From NCBI GenBank assembly GCA_027493445.1, contig JAOSKU010000001.1, positions 62,001 to 126,000 of the forward strand: 64,000 nucleotides of DNA, written 5' to 3'. A program made the position numbers and the translations under genes. A model generated the notes under the pieces. That model was given only the letters and a program-made list of their open reading frames with translations, did not search any database and was not told where the DNA came from. Positions 9,089 through 19,122 of this stretch are shown in pieces; position 1 is the first letter of the stretch, and each line of letters starts with the position of its first letter. This DNA is from Thermoleophilia bacterium (GTDB lineage Bacteria > Actinomycetota > Thermoleophilia > RBG-16-64-13).

Positions 9089-10132
9089 CTATCCGAAGAA
9101 GGTTCGGGCGAGTTCCCAGAGCTCGCGGGGAACGAGCTTGTATTCGCGCACGGCCTCGGCCAGCGGTATAGCTTCGATGGAATCACCCTTTAAGGCGGCC
9201 ATCATGCCCCAGGCTCCCTCCTGCACCATGGCTGCGGCCTTGATGCCGAAGCGGGTGGCCAGGACTCTGTCGTGGGCCGTGGGCGTCCCTCCCCGCTGGA
9301 CGTGCCCCAGGATGGTGACCCGAGTCTCGTAGCCGGTGATCTCCTCGATCTCCCGGGCCAAGACCGAGCCCACCCCTCCTAGGCGTACATGGCCGAACGC
9401 GTCGGTTTCCGCCGACATGGTGACGGTCTGCTCGATGCCTGAACGCCACAGGAGGCTGGCCCCCTCGCTCACCACGATGATCGAGAACCGCTTCCCCCGG
9501 CCGGCACGGCGTTCCACCAAGTCGCACACGTCCTCGACCGTCAGGGGGAACTCGGGGATGACTATGGCGTCGGCGCCACCGGCGATACCGGCCATCACGG
9601 CGATCCACCCGGCGTGGCGCCCCATGACCTCGACCACCATCACGCGGTTGTGCGATTCCGCCGTGGTGTGCAGCCGGTCGATGGCCTGTGAAGCGACGTG
9701 GACGGCGGTGTCGAATCCGAAGGTGTAGTCCGTGCCGGAGAGGTCGTTGTCGATGGTCTTGGGGATGCCCACCAACTTGACGCCGTGCTCGTCGCCCAGA
9801 CGCAGGGCCACCCCGAGCGTGTCCTCGCCTCCGATGGCCACGACGGCGTCGATGGCGTCGTCGCGGATGGTGCGCAGGATACGCTCGGGCCCCAGGGGTT
9901 CGTTGAAGGGGTTGGTGCGGCTGGTGCCCAGGATGGTGCCCCCTAGGGGCAGGATGCCGCTCACCCGCTCCAGGTCGAGGTGGACGACCTCCCCGTCGAT
10001 CAGGCCCCGCCACCCGTTTCTGACTCCGACCACGTCGCATCCGTAGCCGGAGACGCAGGCCCGGGTTACCGCCCGAATGACCGCGTTCAGTCCCGGGCAA
10101 TCGCCTCCCCCCGTCAAGATGGCTACGCGCAT
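9089..10132 (-). CDS. pfp: 6-phosphofructokinase, pyrophosphate-type signature
   Basis: A 347-residue group III phosphofructokinase. It has TGGGDCPGLNAVIR at the N-terminus, GGTILGTSRTNPF, the catalytic PKTIDNDL, and EVMGRHAGWIA. Two positions decide phosphoryl donor in this family: here the first is Asp104 (GGEDT, where ATP enzymes have GGDGS/GGEGT) and the second is Lys125 (PKTIDND, where ATP enzymes have PGTIDND). Both favour pyrophosphate. A PPi enzyme is reversible and could serve gluconeogenesis, fitting growth on C1 compounds; that use is inference. The stop is TAG. Confidence 0.85.
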   Translation of the reverse strand: MRVAILTGGGDCPGLNAVIRAVTRACVSGYGCDVVGVRNGWRGLIDGEVVHLDLERVSGILPLGGTILGTSRTNPFNEPLGPERILRTIRDDAIDAVVAIGGEDTLGVALRLGDEHGVKLVGIPKTIDNDLSGTDYTFGFDTAVHVASQAIDRLHTTAESHNRVMVVEVMGRHAGWIAVMAGIAGGADAIVIPEFPLTVEDVCDLVERRAGRGKRFSIIVVSEGASLLWRSGIEQTVTMSAETDAFGHVRLGGVGSVLAREIEEITGYETRVTILGHVQRGGTPTAHDRVLATRFGIKAAAMVQEGAWGMMAALKGDSIEAIPLAEAVREYKLVPRELWELARTFFG

Positions 10133-10133
10133 G

Positions 10134-11090
10134 TCAGCGTATCCTCGTCATACTGAGGTGAGCGGTCACGTCGATGGAGAAAGGCCCCCGCTGATCCTGC
10201 GGGATCGCCGCCGGCGCATCGGTGACCGCGATGACCAGGGTGACAGTCAAGTCGGCTTCGAGGGATTCGGGCATGCCGTTGCCCGTGTCGACCTGAGTGC
10301 TCCCGTCGAGGATCTCCTGCCCCTGCAGGCTCATCTTGAAGGCCAGATCCTGCGGATCGCTACCGGCGGGCATCATCTGATCCAGGCCCATCTCCTTCAG
10401 CAGGGCGCCCAAGTCCAGAGTGAGATCCATGGGGACGTCGACGTTGAAGTCGATGTTCGCGACCTCGGTGCCGTCGACCTTCTCGACCGACATCAGTCTT
10501 GCTTTGCTGGTCGCCGTGACCGACTGGCCGGCCCCGGGGATCTCGACGCTCGACTCGGCCGTCCACTCGTCACCCGGCTCGGCTAGGCCGTCCTGGGGGA
10601 AGACGACGTTGGTCTGGGCCATGAACTGGGCCGGGTCGAACGGGAGTCCGTTCCCGAGGTTCAGGCCGGGGGGCATGGTCCCTTCCAGGCCTTCGACCGA
10701 GAGGACCTTGCCGGTCGCGTCCATGGTCACCGTGATGGGGGGCATGGTGGGGACGTCGGCGTCGATCGGCCGGCCGTTCTGGGTCATGCGCAGCTCAGTG
10801 TAGCGGTAGGTGATGGTGGCGATGCCGTCCTCGACGTGGTCGACCGTCCAGGACACGCCCATCTGCAGTCCCAGGTCCCGCATGGCCTGGCTCTCACCAG
10901 CGGGGATTCCAGGCCCCTCGACGCTACCATCCAGAGTAACGGCCAGGTCGTAGGCGAAGCTGTCGCCGGCCTCGAAGCGGTACTTCAAGGGAGTCGTGCC
11001 CGCGCTGCCGCACCCGGCCAGGAGGGACACGACGACAAGCATGAGCGTGATGGTCCAGATCGTGCGGACCGTTCGGTCGCGATGTTCCAT
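10134..11090 (-). CDS. Secreted lipoprotein of unknown function
   Basis: This 318-residue protein begins MEHRDRTVRTIWTITLML with a hydrophobic signal and a lipobox LAGC (residues about 22-25), so it is lipid-anchored outside the membrane. The mature protein is beta-rich, with a repeated plan of conserved YRFEAGDSFAYDLAVTLDG, VSWTVDHVEDGIATITYRYT and VFPQDGLAEPGDEWTAES. It resembles generic DUF6263-type lipoproteins but I cannot assign it firmly. ATG 11090 follows GGAGGTCCCC. Its stop lies 2 bp from the phosphofructokinase start codon. Confidence 0.65.
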   Translation of the reverse strand: MEHRDRTVRTIWTITLMLVVVSLLAGCGSAGTTPLKYRFEAGDSFAYDLAVTLDGSVEGPGIPAGESQAMRDLGLQMGVSWTVDHVEDGIATITYRYTELRMTQNGRPIDADVPTMPPITVTMDATGKVLSVEGLEGTMPPGLNLGNGLPFDPAQFMAQTNVVFPQDGLAEPGDEWTAESSVEIPGAGQSVTATSKARLMSVEKVDGTEVANIDFNVDVPMDLTLDLGALLKEMGLDQMMPAGSDPQDLAFKMSLQGQEILDGSTQVDTGNGMPESLEADLTVTLVIAVTDAPAAIPQDQRGPFSIDVTAHLSMTRIR

Positions 11091-11176
11091 GGGGACCTCC
11101 TGTTTCGGTCGGGCTCGGCTGTCGTACGCCTCGCTTCTTGCCCGCGTCCGGCCGAGTGGAGACGCGTTGAGACAAG

Positions 11177-11262
11177 TGCCGAAGGCGGGGATCGAACCCG
11201 CACGAGGTGTGAGCCTCACTGGAGTTTGAGTCCAGCGCGTCTGCCAGTTCCGCCACTTCGGC
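11177..11262 (-). tRNA. tRNA-Leu (anticodon CAA)
   Basis: Read on the minus strand, GCCGAAG at the 5' end pairs with CTTCGGC before discriminator A. The anticodon arm CTGGA-CTCAAAC-TCCAG gives anticodon CAA. The long variable arm (GAGGCTCACACCTC region) is the class II form expected of leucine tRNA, and the T arm GCGGG-TTCGATC-CCCGC is canonical. CCA is not encoded. Confidence 0.95.
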
Positions 11263-11572
11263 ACGAGGATGCAGGTCTGAATGGGGTCCTGGTGCCCCCG
11301 ATTATAGTCGAGGTTCCCCCTCAGGGGGAGTCGGAGCCGGCATCTGTTCGAACCGGCCGTCGTGAAAAGGGCCGCACGAGCATCTGTGGAGCTTGCAGGA
11401 GACCAGCTTGCGCACGCATTCACTTGAGTCTAGACTACGGGCCTGTGCACGGGACTCGGGTCGGCCGTCGTCCTCAGCGACGACTCGCAGAGCCTTCTGT
11501 CGAACCCGCAGGTGCAGGAGGCCTATCTCGGAGGAGGCTGATGCAGGCCGCGGCTTCGTGGGGGGAGTGCCG
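11263..11572. other. Region upstream of hyuA with a candidate promoter and palindrome
   Basis: There is no gene here. A perfect 10-bp palindrome AGTCTAGACT lies at 11427-11436. It overlaps a possible -10 box TAGACT (11431-11436) placed 17 bp after TTGCGC (11408-11413). The core TCTAGA is rare in such GC-rich DNA and also occurs near the methylamine promoters at 36.6 and 39.3 kb, though the arrangement differs. The ribosome binding site for hyuA is the purine stretch GGGGGGAG just before GTG 11573. Confidence 0.4.
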
Positions 11573-13700
11573 GTGAGCGGGCGATTGGCCGCAGGCGGCG
11601 GTCCGGCAGTGCTGGGCGTCGATGTGGGTGGCACCTTCACCGACGCGGTCTTGGTCGCCGGCGGTCGCATCTTCACGTCGAAGAAGCCCTCTACCGAGCC
11701 GCAGTCGGTGGGCGTGCTGGCGGCGGCCGAGGCGGTTCTGGCCTCGGCCGCCGTCTCGGCTCCGGAGGTGGCCCGTTTCGTGCATGGCATGACCGTGGCC
11801 ACAAACGCCCTTCTCGAGCGTCGCGGTGCCCGGGTCGTGTTGGTGGCCACCGAGGGTTTCAAGGACGTGCTCACCATCGGCCGCCAGGACAGGGCCGAGC
11901 TCTACACGCTGTATCCCCGGCGGTCGGAGCCTCTGGTGCCGCGCGATCTCTGCCTCGGTGTGCGCGAACGGGTGGGCCCGGAGGGTGTGCGGGTGCCCCT
12001 CACGGAGGAGGAGGTGCTCCGGGTGCGCGACCAGGTGATCGCCCTCGAGCCGGAAGCGGTGGCGGTGGGACTGCTCTGGAGCTTTTTCGTGCCCGACCAC
12101 GAGTTGCGTCTGCGGGAGGCCTTGGAGGTCAGACTGGGGGGAGTGCCGGTCCTGGCTTCGGTGGAAGTGGCTCCCGTCTTCCGGGAGGTGGAGCGAATCG
12201 GCACGACCGTAGTCGACGCGTACGTGACGCCGTGCACGGGGCGCTACCTGCGGTCGCTCGCCGCCGCTTGCGACGAGGCGGGCCTGCGTCATCCCGAGAT
12301 CATGGAGTCGAGCGGCGGCACGGCCCCTCTGGCGCAGGCGGCCGGTCACGCGGCAAGGCTGCTGCTGTCGGGACCAGCCGGGGGGTGATGGCGGCCGGCC
12401 TGGCGGCCGGCCGCCTGGGCTTCGACCGGGTCCTCAGCTTCGACATGGGGGGACGTCGACCGATTGCGCCGCCTTCGGTGGCGCATTGGTGTCGGACACG
12501 GGATCGGGCCGTCTGCTCGAGACCTCCACCGAGAGGACGATTGCCGGCCAGACCGTACGCCTGCCGGCGGTGGATATCCACACCGTGAGTGCCGGCGGGG
12601 GCAGCATCGCCTGGGTCGACGCCGGCGGAGCCCTCAAGGTAGGGCCTCGCAGTGCGGGCGCTCGTCCGGGCCCGGTCTGCTATGGGTTGGGAGGCCGGGA
12701 GCCTACGGTGACCGACGCTAATGTGGTTCTCGGCCGCATCGCGCCCCTCGCCCTCCTGGGTGGGACCCTGCGCCTGGATCAGGAGCTGGCCCACCTGGCG
12801 CTCGCGCGGCTCGGGGAGCAGGCCGGGCTCTCCCCGCGCGAGGCGGCGGAGGGCGTGCTGCGGGTGGCCGTCTTCAACATGGCGGCCGCCGTACGCAAGG
12901 TCACACTACAACGGGGTCTCGACCCGCGGACCCACGTGCTGGTGGTCTTTGGGGGAGCCGGCGGCCTGCATGCCTGCGCGCTGGCCGGGGATGTGGGCAT
13001 GGACACAGTCGTGCTGCCCGTGCGTGCGGGCGTGCTGAGCGCCCTGGGGCTGGTAGCGGCTCCTCCTCGGGCGGACCGGGCCGCGACGGTCATGTGGCTG
13101 GCCGAGGGAGTGGACCGCGACGAATGGCAGCGTATCTGGAGCCGGCTGGAGCAGGAGGCTCGGAGCGCGCTGGGCGCCTCCGCCGGAGAGGCGGCCAGGG
13201 CGGCCGCGGAAGGGCCCGCCGCGGAGATCGCAGTCCGGAGAGAGATCGAAGCCCGCTATCGAGGGCAATCCCACGAGCTCGGCGTGATCCTCGAGGGTGA
13301 GGATCCCACTCAGGTGGAACGGCTCTTCCACCATGCCCACCGGGAGCGGTACGGTTACAGCGATCCCGAAGCCGCGGTCGAGCTGGTCACCTTGCGCGCC
13401 GTGGCGGTGCGTCCACCCATCGTAGCCGTCCCTCCCGAGTTCCCACCGGCCATGCTCTCTGCGGGCACGGCCGACGTGGTGGTGGGCGGCCGGGTGGCGA
13501 GTTGCGCCGTCTTCAGGGTGGTGGCGCGGGCGGCGGAGTCTTCCGCGACGGATGGGGTAACCGGGCCCCTCTGCGGCCCGGTCTTGCTGGCGGCCGATGA
13601 GTTCAGCGCGTTTGTAGAGCCGGGGTGGCAGGCGGTGGCCGTTCCGGGGGCGGTCCTGATGACGAAACGGCCGCCGGGAACAGAGGCGGACCGTGGCTGA
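11573..13700 (+). CDS. hyuA: Hydantoinase/oxoprolinase family subunit A, two frameshifts
   Basis: HyuA-type subunits use ATP to open hydantoin, N-methylhydantoin or 5-oxoproline rings with a HyuB partner. The N-terminal GVDVGGTFTDAVLV (actin-like phosphate loop), HGMTVATNALLERRGA, and in later frames DIHTVSAGGGSIAWVD, RPGPVCYG, VFGGAGGLHACALA are family hallmarks. Two one-base losses occur in runs of six G at 12380-12385 (LLSGPAGG|VMAAGL) and 12447-12452 (FDMGG|TSTDC); adding a G to each restores one continuous protein of about 710 residues. GTG 11573 is the likely start. It overlaps hyuB by 8 bp. Substrate is not evident; the nearby importer suggests a peptide-like or cyclic amide compound. 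Confidence 0.85.
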
Positions 13701-15240
13701 GCACCGGGAACCGGCCACCTTCGACGCCGTCGACCTAGAGCTCGCCCTGGGTACCTTCCAGTCTCTGGTCGAGGAAATGGGGCTCTCCCTCGTGCGTTCC
13801 GCCCGCTCGGCCAACATCAAGGAGCGCCGTGATTCCTCCACCGCCCTCTTTGATGCCGGAGGTGAGTTGGTCGTGCAGGCGGAGCACATCCCCGTGCACC
13901 TGGGAGCCCTACCCGCCTCGGTGGCGGCCGTGACCCGCTCGCCCCAGCGACCCGGCGACGTCTGGATCCTCAACCACCCCTACGCGGGGGGCACCCACCT
14001 CCCCGACGTCACCATGGTGGCGCCGGTGTTCGCCGGCGAGCGCCTGCTCGGCTTCGTGGCCAATCGGGCCCACCACGCCGACATCGGCGGCGCGCGCCCC
14101 GGCTCCATGCCGGCGGGGGCCCGCACGCTGTTCGAAGAGGGGCTCGTGATCCCTCCTGTGCGGCTGGTGTCCGGGGGCGACGAGCAACCGGACATCCTCG
14201 CCCTGATCCTGGCCAACTGCCGCCGTCCCGACGAGCGCCGGGGCGATCTGCGGGCCCAAGCAGCCTGCCTCGCCCTAGGGGCGCGGCGCCTGGGGGAGAT
14301 CGAGGCCTCACGCGGGGCCGGGGCCGTCAGCGAGTCCATGCGTCAGGTCCAGGATTACAGCGCTCGTCGCGTGGCGAACGCCCTGGCCGTCCTCCCGGCC
14401 GGTGTCTACGAAGGTGAGGATGCCCTCGAAGGAGACGGTATCACGGAGGTGCCTATCCCCGTCCGTGTGCGGGTGACGGTCTCCTCGGAGTCGCTGGTGT
14501 TCGACTTCACGGGCTCGGCGCCCGAGGTGGCCGGCAACGTCAACTGCCCCCGGGCGGTGACCGTCTCGGCCTGTCTGTTCGTAGCCCGCTGCCTGCTCGA
14601 CCCCTCGCCTCTGGGTGCAGCGGGTTGCACTCGGGTGACGCGCGTGGTGACCGAGCCCGGGAGCGTGGTCGACGCGCACCCACCGCACGCGGTGGCCGGA
14701 GGAAACGTGGAGACCTCGCAACGCATCGTCGACGCCATCCTCGCCGCTCTGGGCGAGCCCCTCGCTCTACCTGCGGCGAGCCAGGGCACCATGAACAACC
14801 TGGTAGTGGGCAGCAGCCATTTCAGCTACTACGAAACCATGGGCGGCGGCGGCGGGGCCTCCTCCGAAGGGCCGGGCTTCGACGCTCTGCACTCCGCCAT
14901 GACCAACACCCTGAACACGCCGGTCGAGGCCATCGAGCGGGACTTCCCTCTCGAGGTGCTTCGCTACGAGTTGCGGGAGGAATCGGGCGGCCGTGGCTTC
15001 TACTCGGGGGGAAGGGGCCTCGTGCGCGCTCTGCGCCTGCTCGAGCCCGCCACCGTGAGCCTGCTCATGGATCGCCAGCGCACCGGTCCCCCGGGGCGAG
15101 CCGGCGGTTCGCCCGGCGCCCCGGGACTCTGCAGCGTCAACGGCCTGCGGGTTGCCGGCAAGAGCGAGCTCGACCTGCAGGCCGGCGACGTGATCACGGT
15201 GGAGACTCCCGGTGGGGGTGGATGGGGTGGCGATCTCTGA
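13693..15240 (+). CDS. hyuB: Hydantoinase/oxoprolinase family subunit B
   Basis: The 515-residue partner of HyuA. Typical features are FQSLVEEMGLSLVRSARSAN near residue 20, the conserved GDVWILNHPYAGGTHLPDV, ANRAHHADIGGARPGSMP with metal-ligand-like His residues, a central FDFTGSAPEVAGNVNCP, and a C-terminal GGGGGASSEGPGFDALH plus TPGGGGWGGDL. Length is near normal for HyuB. The GTG start lies inside the end of hyuA, so the two are translationally coupled. Family assignment is firm; N-methylhydantoin, 5-oxoproline and aromatic ketone carboxylase relatives cannot be separated by eye. Confidence 0.9.
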   Translation: MAEHREPATFDAVDLELALGTFQSLVEEMGLSLVRSARSANIKERRDSSTALFDAGGELVVQAEHIPVHLGALPASVAAVTRSPQRPGDVWILNHPYAGGTHLPDVTMVAPVFAGERLLGFVANRAHHADIGGARPGSMPAGARTLFEEGLVIPPVRLVSGGDEQPDILALILANCRRPDERRGDLRAQAACLALGARRLGEIEASRGAGAVSESMRQVQDYSARRVANALAVLPAGVYEGEDALEGDGITEVPIPVRVRVTVSSESLVFDFTGSAPEVAGNVNCPRAVTVSACLFVARCLLDPSPLGAAGCTRVTRVVTEPGSVVDAHPPHAVAGGNVETSQRIVDAILAALGEPLALPAASQGTMNNLVVGSSHFSYYETMGGGGGASSEGPGFDALHSAMTNTLNTPVEAIERDFPLEVLRYELREESGGRGFYSGGRGLVRALRLLEPATVSLLMDRQRTGPPGRAGGSPGAPGLCSVNGLRVAGKSELDLQAGDVITVETPGGGGWGGDL

Positions 15241-15533
15241 TGGCTGCCGCGCGGACCGGCGCTCACGTCTGTCACATCACACACGCGGAGGTCCTCCAAC
15301 TGTTGGAACCTACAAGTTGGTCGCCGCAAACCCGGGGGCATTCTGTGGCTTAACACATATCCCGTCCCAGCATCAGCTGATAGCGTACCTCATGCGGAGA
15401 GGGGCCGCGCGATACGTGTTCTTCCTGGTCAAACTGTAGTCTCCAGCGGCGGCATCCGGGACGTCTCGTACTCGCCTGCGCCCGGCGCGGCGGCGCGCCC
15501 GCGGTAGCAACCGAACGAGAAGGGGGACCCGAC

Positions 15534-17150
15534 GTGAGCGACGAGATCGAAACAAGGGCCCGGAAAGCGGCCCGCAGGTCACTGACGAGGCGCGATTTCC
15601 TGAAGGGCGTCGGTGCGACCGGAGCCGGTCTCGCCTTCGGTCCGCTGCTCGCCTCGTGCGGTGGAGAGGAAAGCACCACCACCAGCACGGCAGCCCAGGG
15701 AGGGGGCGGAGGGCCCAAGACGGGCGGCTCGCTCAAGGTGGGCATCGTCGGTGGATCGGCCAAGGACACTCTCGATCCGCACCTGGCGACTACCGAGCCC
15801 GACATCGCCCTCAACACCCAGCTTTACGACAGCCTGATGGGCTGGGACCAGGACTACGTGCTCAAGAACCGCCTGGCCGAGGAGGTCTCGGCCAACCCGG
15901 AGGCCACGGTGTGGACGGTCCGCCTGAGGCCCGATCTGTCTTGGCACGACGGCAAGCCGGTGACCTCCGACGACGTAGTCTATACCTTCCAACGCATCGT
16001 CGATCCGGCCAACCCCCTCTCCGGTGCGGCCAGCCTCGGAGGACTCAAGCCGGAGAACGTGATCAAGGTCGATGAGCGCACCGTCGAGTTCCGCCTCGAC
16101 ATCCCCAACGCCATCCTGACCGAAGGCTTCGCCTACCGACAGAACATGCTCATCCCGGTGGGGTTCGATCCAACGAAGCCTGTGGGTTGCGGTCCTTTCA
16201 AACTGGGCGAGTTCAAGCCTGGCCAGCAGGCCACCTTTTCGCCGTTCGATGGTTTCTGGGAGGACGGGCCTTATGTCGCCGACCTCACGATCATCGAGTT
16301 TGCCGACGAGGCCGCCCGTGTCAACGCCTTCTTGAGCGACACGGTGCACATGATCTCCCAGCTCCCTCGGGCCCAAGTGACCGTGGTCGAAGGCTCCGCG
16401 GGCCACAAGGTGCTGCGTGCCAGCACAGGCGCGTGGCAGCCGTTCACCATGCGCATTGACGAGAAGCCCTACTCCGATGTGCGCGTGCGCCAGGCTTTCC
16501 GGCTCATCGTGGACCGGCAGCAGATGCTCGAGCAGGCCTACAGCGGCTACGGCTGGGTCGCCAACGACATGTACTCGCCCTTCGACCCGGGCTTCCCGAA
16601 AGACCTACCCCAGCGCGAACAGGATCTGGAGAAGGCCAAGTCGCTGCTCAAGGAGGCCGGGTACGCGGATCTCACCGTCGAGCTGGTGACCTCGGATGCA
16701 GTGGGAGGCAGCGCCGTCTCGGCTGCACAGGTGTTCGCCGAGCAGGCCAAGGGAGCCGGGGTCACTGTCAACCTGAACAAGGTCGACCCCGGGGTCTTCT
16801 ACGGCGACCAATACCTCACCTGGCCATTCGCCCAGGACTTCTGGTACACGCGCAACTACCTGGCCCAGGCCGCGGCCGGCACCCTTCCCACTGCGCCCTA
16901 CAACGAGACCCACTGGAAGGACGAGGAGTGGCAGAAGCTGGTGGAGGAGGCCTACCGCACTCCCGACGACGCCAAGCGGAACGAGCTCGTGGCTGCGGCC
17001 GCCACCATCGAGTACGAGCGTGGCGGGCTCATCGTGTGGGCCTTCAACGATCAGATCGACGCCTACAATGAGAAGATCGGTGGCGTCAAGCCTGACAAGT
17101 CGGGGACCCCACTCACCGGGTTCCGATTCCACAAGGTGCACTTCGCCTGA
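15534..17150 (+). CDS. Peptide-type ABC transporter substrate-binding lipoprotein (Tat exported)
   Basis: A 538-residue SBP family 5 protein, the class of DppA/OppA. The N-terminus has a twin-arginine motif (SLTRRDFLKGVGATG) followed by a lipobox LLASC at about residue 40 and a low-complexity Ser/Thr/Gly linker, so it is a Tat-exported lipoprotein. The body shows LKVGIVGG, DPHLATTEPD, WDQDYVLKNRLAEE, the family signature WHDGKPVTSDDVVYTFQRI and RQAFRLIVDRQQM. GTG 15534 follows GAAGGGGGA. It delivers ligand to the two permeases downstream. Confidence 0.9.
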   Translation: MSDEIETRARKAARRSLTRRDFLKGVGATGAGLAFGPLLASCGGEESTTTSTAAQGGGGGPKTGGSLKVGIVGGSAKDTLDPHLATTEPDIALNTQLYDSLMGWDQDYVLKNRLAEEVSANPEATVWTVRLRPDLSWHDGKPVTSDDVVYTFQRIVDPANPLSGAASLGGLKPENVIKVDERTVEFRLDIPNAILTEGFAYRQNMLIPVGFDPTKPVGCGPFKLGEFKPGQQATFSPFDGFWEDGPYVADLTIIEFADEAARVNAFLSDTVHMISQLPRAQVTVVEGSAGHKVLRASTGAWQPFTMRIDEKPYSDVRVRQAFRLIVDRQQMLEQAYSGYGWVANDMYSPFDPGFPKDLPQREQDLEKAKSLLKEAGYADLTVELVTSDAVGGSAVSAAQVFAEQAKGAGVTVNLNKVDPGVFYGDQYLTWPFAQDFWYTRNYLAQAAAGTLPTAPYNETHWKDEEWQKLVEEAYRTPDDAKRNELVAAAATIEYERGGLIVWAFNDQIDAYNEKIGGVKPDKSGTPLTGFRFHKVHFA

Positions 17151-17174
17151 TACCGTAGGCTCGAGTGAGAGCAC

Positions 17175-17211
17175 GCCCGGGCCCCCGCCGGACATCGGCG
17201 GGGGCCCGGGC
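17175..17211 (+). terminator. Intercistronic hairpin between binding protein and permease genes
   Basis: A perfect 16-bp stem with a five-base loop (GACAT) lies 24 bp after the binding-protein stop and 28 bp before the permease start. There is no T-run after it. Such hairpins usually stabilise the upstream mRNA or attenuate read-through, giving more binding protein than permease. Confidence 0.75.
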
Positions 17212-17239
17212 TCTCCGCAAAGGTAGGTGACAGAACCCG

Positions 17240-18205
17240 GTGCCACCCCTCCTCAAACTCATCCTCATGCGTTTCGGGCTGGGCGCGCTCACCCTCTTTC
17301 TGGTGTCGGTGGTCGTGTTCGCGGCGACCCAGGCACTACCCGGCGACACGGCCCGGGCCATCCTGGGTAAGGATGCCACCCCCCAACGGCTCGAGCTGCT
17401 GCGCCAGCAGCTGGGCCTCGACAAGCCGGTGCCGCAGCAATACTGGGAGTGGCTCTCGGGGGTCGCGCAGGGTGACCTGGGAGATTCGCTGGTGCAGCAG
17501 GGGATGTCGGTGACCTCGCTGCTGCGCGACCGCGTGAAGAACTCGGCCGCCCTGGTGCTCATTGCGGCCCTCGTCAGCGTCCCCTTCTCCATCATCATCG
17601 GTGCCCTGAGCGCCGTGTGGCGCGACAGCAAGTTCGACATGACCGCTTCGGTCGGAAACCTCACACTAGCAGCGCTGCCCGAGTTCGTCATCGGAATTGG
17701 CCTGGTCTTGGTATTCGCGACGAACGTCTTCAAGGTGCTGCCTGCGGTCTCACGCCTGGATCCGAGCGTCTCCATGTTCCGCCAGCTCCACCTGCTCATC
17801 CTGCCGGCGCTCACGCTCACACTCGCCGTGGCTCCGTACATCAGCCGCATCCTCCGAGCCTCGATGATCGAGGTGCTGGAGAGCGAGTACGTGATGATGG
17901 CCCGCCTCAAGGGTCTGTCGAATCATCTGGTCCTCTGGCGGCACGCCCTGCCCAACGCCATCGTGCCCACCCTGCAGGTGATCGCTCTCAATCTCGCTTG
18001 GCTGGCCGGAGGCGTGGTGGTGGTCGAGTATCTGTTCGGCTTTCCCGGAATCGGCCAGGCACTGGTCGATGCGGTGGCCAACCGCGATCTCCCCATGATC
18101 CAGGCTCTCTGCCTGCTCATTGCCGGCGTGTATGTGGTGCTGAATCTCATGGCCGATCTCGGCACCATCCTGGTCAGCCCCCGCTTACGGACGGGCTTGC
18201 GGTGA
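17240..18205 (+). CDS. ABC transporter permease, DppB family
   Basis: The 321-residue inner-membrane permease has a leading helix, the family N-terminal ALPGDTARAILGKDATPQRL and LGLDKPVPQQYWEWL, then five further helices. The cytoplasmic ATPase-contact loop is EYVMMARLKGLSNHLVLWRHALPNAIVP, the EAA-type motif (only partly quoted here as RLKGLSNHLVLWRHAL). Start GTG 17240 is preceded by an AGGTAG box. The stop overlaps the next permease start. Confidence 0.92.
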   Translation: MPPLLKLILMRFGLGALTLFLVSVVVFAATQALPGDTARAILGKDATPQRLELLRQQLGLDKPVPQQYWEWLSGVAQGDLGDSLVQQGMSVTSLLRDRVKNSAALVLIAALVSVPFSIIIGALSAVWRDSKFDMTASVGNLTLAALPEFVIGIGLVLVFATNVFKVLPAVSRLDPSVSMFRQLHLLILPALTLTLAVAPYISRILRASMIEVLESEYVMMARLKGLSNHLVLWRHALPNAIVPTLQVIALNLAWLAGGVVVVEYLFGFPGIGQALVDAVANRDLPMIQALCLLIAGVYVVLNLMADLGTILVSPRLRTGLR

Positions 18206-19122
18206 GCGAGATCCGCTCCGTCACCGACTCGGAACTCGTCGAGCCGGCTAAGGTTCACGGCGCCAGGCGGCGATCGGAGTGGGTGGAGATCCTCCACAAC
18301 GCCTGGGGCTTCAATCGGACCCGGGTGGGAGTCGGGATCTTCGCTTTCATCCTCCTGCTGGCAGCCTTGGGGCCGTTCTTCGCCCCGCACTCGCCGACTG
18401 AGTTCGTCGCGGCCCCCTTCAGCGGGCCTTCGGCAGGGACGGTGCTCGGAGTGGACTACATCGGACACGACGTACTCAGCCGGGTGCTCTGGGGCGGCCG
18501 TACCGTGCTGGGTCTGGCGATCGCGGCGACCATCATCGGCCTCGTGCTGGGAGTGAGCTTCGGCCTCATCGCTGGGTACGCCCGGCGATGGCTCGACGAG
18601 ACTGTCATGCGCCTGCTCGACGTGCTGCTGGCGTTCCCGCAGATCGTGCTGGTGTTGCTGCTCATCTCGCTGCTCGGTCCCAAGCTGTGGCTCATTGTCC
18701 TCATGGTGGGGCTGTCCCATGCCCCCCGCATCGCCCGGGTGTCGCGAGCCGCGGCTCTGGAGGTGGTGCAGCGCGACTTCGTGCGGGCCGCCGAGGCCCT
18801 GGGTGAGATCAAGCCTCGCATCCTCTTCTTCGAGGTCCTCCCGAACATTACCAGCCCGCTGCTGGTCGAGTTCGGCCTGCGTCTCACCTACTCCATCGGG
18901 CTGATCGCGGCTCTCTCCTTCCTCGGGTTCGGGCTGCAGCCTCCCGCAGCCGACTGGGGTCTCATGATCAACGAGAACCGCATCGGCATCACCGTCCAGC
19001 CCTGGGCGGTCGTGCTCCCGGTGTCGCTCATCGCCATCCTGACCATCGGCACCAACCTCATCGCCGACGGTCTGGGCCGGGCGCTTATCGGCATCGAGCG
19101 GGAGAGCGGGGGCCCCTCATGA
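18202..19122 (+). CDS. ABC transporter permease, DppC family
   Basis: The second permease subunit, 306 residues from GTG 18202, which overlaps the dppB-like stop. It has the DppC N-terminal helix (GIFAFILLLAALGPFFAPHS), the conserved VLGVDYIGHDVLSRVLWGGR, and an EAA-type loop RAAALEVVQRDFVRAAEALG followed by FFEVLPNITSPLLVE. With the DppB-type protein it forms the membrane pore. It overlaps the ATPase gene by ATGA. Confidence 0.92.
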   Translation: MSEIRSVTDSELVEPAKVHGARRRSEWVEILHNAWGFNRTRVGVGIFAFILLLAALGPFFAPHSPTEFVAAPFSGPSAGTVLGVDYIGHDVLSRVLWGGRTVLGLAIAATIIGLVLGVSFGLIAGYARRWLDETVMRLLDVLLAFPQIVLVLLLISLLGPKLWLIVLMVGLSHAPRIARVSRAAALEVVQRDFVRAAEALGEIKPRILFFEVLPNITSPLLVEFGLRLTYSIGLIAALSFLGFGLQPPAADWGLMINENRIGITVQPWAVVLPVSLIAILTIGTNLIADGLGRALIGIERESGGPS

